Below, in pieces: positions 26,519 through 34,613 of a DNA stretch of 64,000 nucleotides. Position 1 is the stretch's first letter, and every line of letters starts with the position of its first letter. The stretch is from contig JAPDPX010000012.1 in NCBI GenBank assembly GCA_034506255.1, positions 62,001-126,000 of the forward strand. The letters run 5' to 3'. The stretch is from a candidate division KSB1 bacterium. GTDB taxonomy: Bacteria; Zhuqueibacterota; Zhuqueibacteria; Zhuqueibacterales; Zhuqueibacteraceae. The notes below the pieces were generated by a model. The model was not told the DNA's origin. It saw only the letters and a list, made by a program, of their open reading frames with translations, and ran no database searches. Made by a program: the position numbers and the translations under genes.

Positions 26519-28321
26519 CTATTGCAACAACATGAGTTTGCCCGCCGCCAGTTTCTCCCCGCCATGAATTGTGTAAAAATAAACGCCGGAACTCAACGGC
26601 CGGCCGGCATGATCAACCGCCTCCCAGGTGAAATCCCTCGTTCCCGCCGGCTGTACACCGAGATCCTTTTCGTAAACGAGATGGCCGCGCAGGTCAAACA
26701 CTTGAAATCGCAGTCTTTTTACCGCAGCGAGATGATAGCGAATCGTGGTGCCGCCATTGAAAGGATTGGGAAAACTTTGCGCCAAATAAATCTTCGCTCC
26801 GGCCTCCTGCTCGTTGACGCCGGTGGCGGCCAGGGTTTCAATGATCAGACCATTCAACAGGGGATCTTTTTTCACCGCGGCAAAATGCAGGTCGAGAATG
26901 CCGTCGGTGACCGCAACGGAATCCAAAATTTTTGTGTACGCGGCGTGCGCGCCGACTTCTTGAAACAAGTCGAGGCTGCCCGTCACCAGCCTGCCTTCGA
27001 TGAAAACATCAAAAACTCTCATCCCGGCGGCGGTGAAGTTATTCTCCGCCATCATCAAAGTCACGCGATAATTGCCGTCTGGCACGCGGACTTTGTAAGA
27101 TACCAACCCCGCGCGCTCGCTTTGATAAATCGCATCCGCTTCGGTGTTGGCGATGGCGAGATCACCCGGCCATTGTTTGGCGGTGCCGTCCAGATAACCG
27201 TATTCGACTTGTTCACTCCACGGCTGGTCGGCTGAAAAATCGTCCTGCGGCGCGCCTCCGACGTTGATCTGCAACGGCAAGGTCACCGGCGCTTCATTAA
27301 TCACGCTCACGGCACGCGGGCCGCTGTGGTTGGGTGGGGCGGCACGATCGCGCGCGTTCAACACCGCGAGCGTGTGAGTCGCCGTCGGATCGAGACCCGT
27401 CGTTTCGAGCAGCACACTCTTCTGATCCGGCAGAAGAGTGGCGCGGGCAACCGTCACCCCGGGTATGAGATAATTGGAGGTGGTTTCCGCCGTGGCCTGA
27501 TCCACTTCTTCCGAGAACATCACGGTGACGTTTTTTCCCGAAAGGCGCGCCCATTTGACCACCGGCGGATTGCGGTCATTGTAGCCGAGATTGTCGGGCA
27601 TGGTGAGGCAGAGGATCATCAGGCCGTCGCGAAACACCACGTTTTCCGGCACAAAGTCGGCATTGTTGCCGCCGAAGGTATGCGTTGCCTTGTCCCAGCG
27701 CGCCTGATCCCAGGAATCAAAATCATCCTTCCATTGATGGGTGAAGTTGTTGTTGGTGCCGGTATTCCCCGAGCCCGGGGTGTAGGAGGCATAACTGACC
27801 CAGTCATAATAGGCAAAGGCCGGCAGCGCGTCGTCGCTCCAGCGTCCCACCCAGTTGGTGTACGCCGGGTTCCAGACGTTCATCATGATTTTTTGCGGGT
27901 TGGTGAGCATCAGCACGTGCTCGCCGGTTTGCCGGTACATTTCCACGCCGTCGATAAACCAGGCCACGTACTCCGGCGTCCACTCAAAGGCGTAGGTATG
28001 AAAATCCAGATGCGGATTGAACGGCGTGGGTTGATGGCGCAGATGATTGTTTTGCCCCGGGGTGATGGTGTTGAACTGGACGTCGTTACTGTAGCGGCCG
28101 AGAATCTCGATATCGATTTCATTCCACTCGCCACCGCCATCATGGTAAGTAAAAAACGACGCCAGCATGCCCTCGCGCTGCGCGGCTTTCATGCGCACCT
28201 CGAAGCGGCCGTGGGTGTAGGCGGCCTTGGTGCGGTACTCGGCGCCTTTGTAGTTTTTGGCGGCAGCCAGCAGCGGACAAAGCAGTGCCGCACACAGGGA
28301 AACACTCCAGGCGATTCTCAT
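26519..28321 (-). CDS. circularly permuted GH16 beta-glucanase with malectin-like and sorting domains
   Basis: The start at 28321 (AGGA 8 bases upstream) gives 600 residues with a signal peptide ending LAAA. Residues 22-180 read KNYKGAEYRTKAAYTHGRFE, then the catalytic EIDIEILG (E68, D70, E72), and end YYDWVSYASYTPG. The segment that normally opens lichenases comes afterwards, at 198-240 (QWKDDFDSWDQARWDKATHT, FVPENVVFRDGLMILCLT). This order is that of a natural circular permutant, as described for Fibrobacter succinogenes lichenase. An Ig-like domain (about 250-330), a malectin-like sugar-binding domain (about 345-500, LPLQINVGGAPQDDFSADQP) and a sorting domain (AQSFPNPFNGGT ... SGVYFYTIHGGEK) follow. 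Likely a surface mixed-linkage beta-glucanase. Confidence 0.88.
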   Translation of the reverse strand: MRIAWSVSLCAALLCPLLAAAKNYKGAEYRTKAAYTHGRFEVRMKAAQREGMLASFFTYHDGGGEWNEIDIEILGRYSNDVQFNTITPGQNNHLRHQPTPFNPHLDFHTYAFEWTPEYVAWFIDGVEMYRQTGEHVLMLTNPQKIMMNVWNPAYTNWVGRWSDDALPAFAYYDWVSYASYTPGSGNTGTNNNFTHQWKDDFDSWDQARWDKATHTFGGNNADFVPENVVFRDGLMILCLTMPDNLGYNDRNPPVVKWARLSGKNVTVMFSEEVDQATAETTSNYLIPGVTVARATLLPDQKSVLLETTGLDPTATHTLAVLNARDRAAPPNHSGPRAVSVINEAPVTLPLQINVGGAPQDDFSADQPWSEQVEYGYLDGTAKQWPGDLAIANTEADAIYQSERAGLVSYKVRVPDGNYRVTLMMAENNFTAAGMRVFDVFIEGRLVTGSLDLFQEVGAHAAYTKILDSVAVTDGILDLHFAAVKKDPLLNGLIIETLAATGVNEQEAGAKIYLAQSFPNPFNGGTTIRYHLAAVKRLRFQVFDLRGHLVYEKDLGVQPAGTRDFTWEAVDHAGRPLSSGVYFYTIHGGEKLAAGKLMLLQ

Positions 28322-28499
28322 GTTATCATCCTGCCTGCGTGTCGAGAAGGCCCGGCGGGCAGTTCGTTGGGGGGACTGCCAAACACCCAACAGGTGGGAG
28401 GACACCCGCAGCCGGGTGTCCTCGCCAGGTTCAAACATGATCGGGAGAATGGCAGGCAAATGCACGGCCACGCGCGCGCCCTCCTCCTGCCCAACGACC

Positions 28500-31112
28500 T
28501 TATTTCATCAACAACATTTTGCGGGTTTGCTTGAAATCACCCGCGCTGATGCGGTAGAAATACACGCCGGAGGGCAGGCCGTCGGCATGCACGTCAAGCG
28601 TGTAAGTGCCCGCCGCCTGCACCGCATCGACCAGGGTGCGCACCTTCTGGCCCAGCGCATTGTACAGCGCGAGCTGCACCCGTCCCGTCTGGCGAAGGGC
28701 GTAAGTGATCTTGGTCGAGGGGTTGAAGGGATTGGGATAATTCTGGCTCAGGCGGTAGTGCGCCGGCATGCCGTCGTTGCGATTGTCCGCCACCGCCGTC
28801 GGACTTTCGCGATCACCAATCCAGGTGTAAGTCCAGTTGCGCGGCGACTGCCAGGAATTATCGTTGTTGATGGGCGACAGGGTCAGGATGCCATCGCGCG
28901 TGTTCGGCGCGTCGGAGTCGTGAATGCTGAAGTCGAGCGGGATGCGCATGCCGTTGACCGGGACAAAGGGGGCGTCATCGCCGAAGGTGATGTCAGTCAG
29001 TTTCACGCGCGTCTCGATGATGTAATCGGAGCCAAAGCCTTCGAAGTAGTAATCGCTGGAATCGCGCGTGTAGAGCTGCCGGTTGGAATTGTCGGGGTGA
29101 AACAAGCCATCGTAACGGAACTGCAGGGCATAGTCTGGCTTGGCGCCCCGCAGGCGCGCCGCATGCGGCGGACCGGGCCGGCCGTCATACAGGCCGAAGA
29201 ACATCTCGATGGCGTCATCCTCCCACCAGTTGCCGGCGGGATCGTAAGAAAACACATTGTCGATGGCGTCGACCGCGAAGTAGAAATACACGCTGTCCAT
29301 CGCCATGTACATGGTGAGGTTCAAATCATCATCGTTGTCGAAAACGCCGATGCCGATGTGGCTGACTGACTTCTTGAAGACGAAGGGTTTGATGCCGCTG
29401 GTTTCCCATTCCGTCAGAATGCCGTCCGCCTTGAATTGCGCCGGCGGCTTGAGCGAGATGGTGGCCACGCCTTTGGCGGTGTTGGTGACGCCGGGGAAGG
29501 AAACGCCGGGCAGACTGACGTTACCCACCTTGTCAGCGGCCGTGACGGCATAGTAGTAGGTCACCTGCTGATCCACCAACGGATAATACAGATAGTGCAC
29601 GAACGTCTGGGTGTTTTCGACTATGCCTTCTGCCAGTACTTCCACGCCGGGCGCGTTGATATCGGTGATCGGCTGCTTGCTGGCGTAGACGGTGTACTTT
29701 TCGCCGGTTTCGTTGGGCACATCCTGCCAGATCACCAGGTTGAAATTGCCCGCGGCATCGGGCACGGCAGCCACGCCTTTGGGAGCAGGCGGCGGTTCGA
29801 AGTCAGTTTGGCGTTTGCCATAGAGTTCGAGATTGTCGAACAGCACCGTGCCGGTGGAGATGGTTCCTTGTATCGCCGGCGCGGCGGAGAAGGCAAACTC
29901 ATACTTCTTCACCTTGTCCCAATCCAGCTTGCCGTTGCCCGGCACGCCCGACCAGCCGGGATTGGAGAAACCGTCCGCATTGGGGGTCACGCCGGTGCCG
30001 CGGTCGTCGAGCGGAATGAGCAGCTTTTTCCAGCCGGCCGCCGCGTCGAGCACGGCGGATGATTCGAAAACCCACTGCTCTTCAGAGTTGTCGCCCTCGC
30101 TGTAGTCGTACAACTGGATGCGAAACACGACATTGCCCGGGCTGCTGGAGGGCACCAGGTTGTTGTAGCGCAGGGTCATGTGGGTGTGGCCCTTCATGTC
30201 CGGCAGGAAGCTGGTGTCGCTGCCGAATTTCAGGCTGGCAAAACCACCCCAGGATTCGGTGGCATGCACTTTCCAGTCGAATTGGGCCGAGGCAGTCTCG
30301 AAGAAATTCTGGTTGTTATTGGTCACGGTGATGCTGCTGGTTCCGGTGCCCGCAAACGAGGCGGGCATGCTGGCGGTGGTGTCGAAGTAGTTGATCACCG
30401 GATAGGCATGGCCGGTGAGTTGGAGATGATCGAAATAAATCGTGCCGGTGGAGTTGCCGGAATTCAACCGGTCAGCAGGATTATACAGCGAGCCATCGAT
30501 CGACCATTCGATCTTCCAGGCTTTGATCGATTCCAGATCGAGTTGGCCGTTGCCGGCGGCGCCCGCCCAGCCGGGCAGCCACACGCCCTGGTCCGACTGC
30601 GTGCCGACGTCTTTCAGCGGCAACACCAGCTCGTTCCATCCCGGCTGGGTATCGAGAATGTAGAAATGCGAGTACCAATACTCGGCTTGTGCGATATTCG
30701 CCAGGGTGCGGTCGGCAACCGGAACATTGCTCACATCTTTCAGGAGAATACGCAGGTGGGTGGTGCCAGGCTTGCTCTGCGGCACGGCGTTGTAATACCA
30801 CATCTTAATGTGAGTGAAAGGGGAAAAGTCAAAAACCGCGGTGCTGTCCGCGCCGTGCATGATGTTGACGTAACCACCCCAACTTTCCGCGGCTTGCACC
30901 ACCCAATCGACTTTGAGCGCGCCGGCGCCCGTCTTGACGAGATCGTTCACGTAGGTCAGTTTCGTGGAGCAGTTCGGTGTGCTCCACGTCATGTTATCAA
31001 AGACCCAATACCCCGAGTCCGGGGCGGCATCGAAGGTATCCAGCGCCTCCTGCCCAGCGGCCAGGCCGGGAACGAGCAGGAGCAGCAGCAAAAAATTGTA
31101 GCGTCGCATCAT
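28500..31112 (-). CDS. secreted multi-CBM surface protein without a catalytic domain
   Basis: This 870-residue protein has a signal peptide (RRYNFLLLLLLVPGLAAGQ). The ATG at 31109 is equally likely to be the start, since GGAGGG is better spaced for it. Two similar beta-sandwich modules, about 25-235 (LDTFDAAPDSGYWVFDNMTW ... TGTIYFDHLQL) and 240-430 (VINYFDTTASMPASFAGTGT ... TGTVLFDNLELYG), resemble each other and CBM11-like glucan-binding domains. A fibronectin-type segment (about 440-540), a CBM9-like module (about 555-775, FKADGILTEWE, WWEDDAIEMFFGL) and a sorting domain (SQNYPNPFNPSTKI ... SGVYFYRISAGDF) follow. No glycosidase or esterase motif is seen. It may hold polysaccharide at the surface for the neighbouring glucanases (inference). 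Confidence 0.75.
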   Translation of the reverse strand: MMRRYNFLLLLLLVPGLAAGQEALDTFDAAPDSGYWVFDNMTWSTPNCSTKLTYVNDLVKTGAGALKVDWVVQAAESWGGYVNIMHGADSTAVFDFSPFTHIKMWYYNAVPQSKPGTTHLRILLKDVSNVPVADRTLANIAQAEYWYSHFYILDTQPGWNELVLPLKDVGTQSDQGVWLPGWAGAAGNGQLDLESIKAWKIEWSIDGSLYNPADRLNSGNSTGTIYFDHLQLTGHAYPVINYFDTTASMPASFAGTGTSSITVTNNNQNFFETASAQFDWKVHATESWGGFASLKFGSDTSFLPDMKGHTHMTLRYNNLVPSSSPGNVVFRIQLYDYSEGDNSEEQWVFESSAVLDAAAGWKKLLIPLDDRGTGVTPNADGFSNPGWSGVPGNGKLDWDKVKKYEFAFSAAPAIQGTISTGTVLFDNLELYGKRQTDFEPPPAPKGVAAVPDAAGNFNLVIWQDVPNETGEKYTVYASKQPITDINAPGVEVLAEGIVENTQTFVHYLYYPLVDQQVTYYYAVTAADKVGNVSLPGVSFPGVTNTAKGVATISLKPPAQFKADGILTEWETSGIKPFVFKKSVSHIGIGVFDNDDDLNLTMYMAMDSVYFYFAVDAIDNVFSYDPAGNWWEDDAIEMFFGLYDGRPGPPHAARLRGAKPDYALQFRYDGLFHPDNSNRQLYTRDSSDYYFEGFGSDYIIETRVKLTDITFGDDAPFVPVNGMRIPLDFSIHDSDAPNTRDGILTLSPINNDNSWQSPRNWTYTWIGDRESPTAVADNRNDGMPAHYRLSQNYPNPFNPSTKITYALRQTGRVQLALYNALGQKVRTLVDAVQAAGTYTLDVHADGLPSGVYFYRISAGDFKQTRKMLLMK

Positions 31113-31325
31113 TACCCTCCACGCTAAAATTGATGAACAGACTCGTGACTTGAAAAAATTTGTTGCCAGCGAAATCTTGGCTTATCACCTCCTTTTGCTT
31201 GTCAGTTTTGGGGAAGAGCTGCACCCAACCCGCCAAACAAACGGGGCCGCAACAGCTTTTCACTTTTGGGTTCCCATGTCTCGTGGACAAAATTCCAACG
31301 GGATGGCAGGGCGTTTTTACAGGGC

Positions 31326-33584
31326 TTATTCCAGCATAAAATTCCGTGACAGACCGCCGACGGCAACCCGGAATTCGCCCGGCTCGACCACCGGCTTGTT
31401 GTCGCGCCCGATAAAAGCGAAATCCTGCGGCTGCAACGTGAACGTCACGGTCCGGCTCTCACCCGGCGCCAGATCAATCTTCTCAAAACGTTTGAGGCGC
31501 TTGTTGTGCGGCGTGACCGAGGCGTACAAGTCGGTGAGATAAAGCTGCACAACCTCCCGGCCGGCCCGCGTGCCGGTGTTCTGCACGATGACGCGCACGT
31601 TCAATTTTTCGCCCATCTTGAGGGTGGCGGGCGAGAGCGTCAAATCACGGTATTCGAACGTGGTGTAGCTCAACCCGTAACCAAAGGGGAATTGCGGCCG
31701 ATAGACGTGATGTTCGCTGGCATTCTCGCTGGACTTGTGATCATACAACGTCAGGTCGTTGGGGTGGCGCGGATAGGTGATGGGCAGCCTGCCGGAGGGA
31801 TTCACCTCGCCGGCCAAAACCTCGGCGATGGCCGTGCCGCCCTGCATGCCGGGAAGAAATGCCGCCAGGATCGCCGCACTTTTCTCTTCAATCTCACGAA
31901 TCAGACGCGGCCGGCCCTGCACCAGCACCAGAATCACCGGTTTGCCGGTCTGCTGCAGTGCCTGCGCCAGCTCGAGCTGGGCGCGCGGCAGGCTCAAATC
32001 CGTGATGTTGCCGGGAGATTCACAATAAGCCTCTTCACCCAGACAGACGACCACCGCCTGCGCTGCCTGTGCCGCTTGAACGGCAGCGGCCACGTCGATG
32101 AGCTTGTCATAACTCGCGCCCGGCACATACGTGACATTTTGCCTGCCGAATTTTTCCTGCAACGCTTCCAGAATGGTGTGATACTCATGGGGATAAAGCG
32201 ACTCCTCATTGCCCTGCCAGGTGATGGTCCAGCCGCTGTTGAGCACGCTCAGCTTGTTGGCGGTCGGGCCGGTGACCAGCAACCGGGTTTGCGGCACCAG
32301 CGGCAGCAGGTTGTCCTGGTTCTTGAGCAGGATCAACGATTCACGTGCGGCCTGCAGCGCCACGGCGCGGAACTCCGGCGCGGCGAACCCGGCCCGCAGT
32401 GTCTTGTCGGGATAGGGATTGTCGAACAAGCCGAGCGCGAATTTCACGCGCAGAATGCGGCCGACCGCTTCATCGATGCGGCGCATGGGCACCGCGCCCT
32501 CGCGCACCAGGGCGAGCAGGTGATTATAAAAACTAAAATCAAGCGGCACCATGCTCATGTCAATCCCGGCCATCACCGCCTGGCGCACCGCCTCCTTGGG
32601 CGTGGCCGCCACCCGCTCGCGCGTATGCAGGTTGATGATGTCCTGCCAATCCGACACCACAAAGCCCTGGAAGCCGAGCTCGCCGCGCAGTAATTCCGTC
32701 AAATAATAATGGCTGGCATGCAGCGGCACGCCGTTGATTTCAGACGAATTGACCATCACCGTGTGCGCGCCGGCCGCAATGGCAGCCTGAAAGGTGGGCA
32801 GAAAATACTCGCGCAACATGATCTCGGGAATGTAGGCGGGTGTGCGATCCTTGCCGGTGAGCGGGAAGCTGTAACCCAGATAATGCTTCAGGCAGGCTGC
32901 CACCTTGTCTTTGCGGTTGATCTGATTATCCTCTCCTTCCAGGCCCTTGACGTAAGCAACTGCCATGACCCGCGCGAGATGGGGATCTTCGCCAAAAGTT
33001 TCAAACAAGCGCGGCCACAGCGGCTGCCGGCCAATATCCAAAACGGGATTGAAATTCCACGGGATGCCGCTGGCGCGCACCTCATAGGCCGTGATGATGC
33101 CCTCCTGTTTGACCAGCTCCGGATTCCAGGTGGCGGCCATGCCGAGATGCTGCGGAAAGATGGTCGCCCCGATGGTGTAATTCGCGCCGTGAATGGCATC
33201 GATGCCGTAGATGACTGGAATCTTCAAGCGCGTCTCCCGCGTCGCGACCTCTTGAATCTGTGTGATGATCTCATGCCAGTTGTCCAGCGAGTAGGCCGAG
33301 CCCATCACGTTCAAAATCGATCCCACGTGATAATCCTTGATGGCGGTGCGCAGCTTGGCGGGATCAAGCTGGTGGGGCTTGCCGGGGGTTTGTGTATCCC
33401 TGGAAACCACGTCGATGGTCACCTGCGTCATCTGCCCGACTTTTTCTTCAACCGTCATTTGCGACAACAATCGCTTCACTTGCGCGGTGTAATCGGGGCG
33501 GGAATGATTCTGGCCATAAGCGGGGGCGAGACCGAGAACTACGGCACTCGCAAGCAGGAGTAAAGAATGGCGGGAAGTCGTCAT
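31326..33584 (-). CDS. GH3 beta-glucosidase
   Basis: This 752-residue periplasmic or secreted enzyme has a signal peptide ending APAYGQ. The N-terminal TIM barrel contains YGIDAIHGANYTIGATIFPQ, FNPVLDIGRQPLWPRLFETF, KHYLGYS and the nucleophile Asp in GFVVSDWQDI. The alpha/beta sandwich follows (LLVTGPTANKL, VVVCLGEEAYCES, GRLPITYPR, FPFGYGLSYT), then a fibronectin-III-like domain to the end. This is the BglX-type architecture that releases glucose from beta-linked gluco-oligosaccharides. AGGA lies 6-7 bases before the ATG. The upstream region carries a paired palindrome at 33800-33837 that recurs before the symporter operon. The next gene downstream (the CBM protein) starts after a 213-base gap. 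Confidence 0.92.
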   Translation of the reverse strand: MTTSRHSLLLLASAVVLGLAPAYGQNHSRPDYTAQVKRLLSQMTVEEKVGQMTQVTIDVVSRDTQTPGKPHQLDPAKLRTAIKDYHVGSILNVMGSAYSLDNWHEIITQIQEVATRETRLKIPVIYGIDAIHGANYTIGATIFPQHLGMAATWNPELVKQEGIITAYEVRASGIPWNFNPVLDIGRQPLWPRLFETFGEDPHLARVMAVAYVKGLEGEDNQINRKDKVAACLKHYLGYSFPLTGKDRTPAYIPEIMLREYFLPTFQAAIAAGAHTVMVNSSEINGVPLHASHYYLTELLRGELGFQGFVVSDWQDIINLHTRERVAATPKEAVRQAVMAGIDMSMVPLDFSFYNHLLALVREGAVPMRRIDEAVGRILRVKFALGLFDNPYPDKTLRAGFAAPEFRAVALQAARESLILLKNQDNLLPLVPQTRLLVTGPTANKLSVLNSGWTITWQGNEESLYPHEYHTILEALQEKFGRQNVTYVPGASYDKLIDVAAAVQAAQAAQAVVVCLGEEAYCESPGNITDLSLPRAQLELAQALQQTGKPVILVLVQGRPRLIREIEEKSAAILAAFLPGMQGGTAIAEVLAGEVNPSGRLPITYPRHPNDLTLYDHKSSENASEHHVYRPQFPFGYGLSYTTFEYRDLTLSPATLKMGEKLNVRVIVQNTGTRAGREVVQLYLTDLYASVTPHNKRLKRFEKIDLAPGESRTVTFTLQPQDFAFIGRDNKPVVEPGEFRVAVGGLSRNFMLE

Positions 33585-33799
33585 CGTTCATCCTTGCCTG
33601 GAATCGCAACACAACTCACGCGGGCCCAGGCGGCAGTTGCTCGAGTGAGTCAGAGGGATTTGGCGGCGCGCCGCCGGAATCGGAAACCGGGAATTGATTT
33701 GATACACAATCGACAAAAATTGCGCCACCTTCCTGGCAGAAAGCAGCTTTTGATATTAAACAGCTTAAGTTCGACAGAACGCTCCGAGCAAAGAAAAAT

Positions 33800-33837
33800 T
33801 TATCAATTTGATAATGCCGCTGTTATAAATTTGATAA
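33800..33837. promoter_or_regulatory. tandem operator-like palindromes upstream of GH3
   Basis: TTATC-AATTT-GATAA at 33800-33814 and TTATA-AATTT-GATAA at 33823-33837, with centres 23 bases apart, lie about 216 bases before the GH3 start codon. The same dyad, also paired, occurs at 42813-42851 upstream of the symporter operon. I do not recognise the cognate regulator. Confidence 0.6.
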
Positions 33838-34121
33838 TCTGCACTGCAAGTCCGCAAAGCCGGCGGCACAGCAAGATAGGGCGGCGTTGGAAGCAGCCCC
33901 CAAAATCCTCTCCAGAGAATGCAATCCCATGAAAAAGGCGCTTTCGGGAAATGCTTCACTCTTCTTGAGGGTGGAGTCCTACAAAAAAAAGCTTTTTCGT
34001 GGGAGTGTATCTTCGTGGCAGAACAAAGGCAGCGGTTTCTCCGCAATCGCCACGAAATACCCACAGGCAGACAGGGATGTCTGCGCTGCGTTTATCACGA
34101 AAACTGCAGGCCTGCCCCGGC

Positions 34122-34335
34122 CACGAAAATGAAGCCCCACGGGAAAAGCCATTTCGTGGGAGTCCATCTTCGTGTGAGAAAAGACGAGGCGCCTGCGGCA
34201 AATGGGCGAATGTCGCAGTCCGGGCCTCTTCACATTCGAAAAAGGTTTTGCTTGAGTTCGAATGGAATAACTGGCGGAGTTCTGTGAACACGTCATTTCC
34301 TCCGGGCAACCGCAGGCCAGCAGGCAAAATTCAGA
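34122..34335 (+). repeat. dispersed intergenic repeat R2, copy a
   Basis: It aligns without gaps in length to 36897-37110 (both 214 bases). Shared blocks include AAGCCATTTCGTGGGAGTCC, CGCCTGCGGCAAA, CACATTCGAAAAAG, GGAATAACTGGCGGAG, GTGAACACG and CATTTC. The differences are scattered, not codon-periodic. Confidence 0.85.
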
Positions 34336-34528
34336 TACCACGAACAGACTGGTTCTCTGTCGATTTGTGTGGGCAAATCGTAATGCGGCATGCGGCCCTG
34401 AACCAATTCTCTGGACGCTGATCGACGCCGTGTCGCGCTGATTTTTATCAGTGGCAGGCTGGACAAAGCGGCGTCGCCAAAATCTCTGCGGCCGGAATAG
34501 TGTCTTCAGGGTAATTTGCCATGCCGCG

Positions 34529-34610
34529 CGCGGCACCCATCAGAATGAAAATGAGCTTTCGTAGTAGTGCCTTTCAGGCACCGACCTTAAAGTGTCTACT
34601 ACAAAAGTGC
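34529..34610 (+). repeat. dispersed repeat R3, copy b
   Basis: CGCGGCACCCATCAGAATGA then AAATGAGCTTTCGTAGTAG and a terminal CTACTACAAAAG. GTAGTAG near the start and CTACTAC near the end could pair. It matches 49415-49487 and the inverse copy at 4183-4227. Confidence 0.75.
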
Positions 34611-34613
34611 TGT

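Larger units (their letters stand above)
33585..34613. other. non-coding gap with operator-like sites and dispersed repeats
   Basis: No gene is supported in this 1.0-kb gap. From left to right it holds the GH3 leader, a paired palindrome (33800-33837), short CGTGGGAGT-type repeat pieces (about 33925-34030), a full R2 copy (34122-34335) and an R3 copy (34529-34610). Confidence 0.6.
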
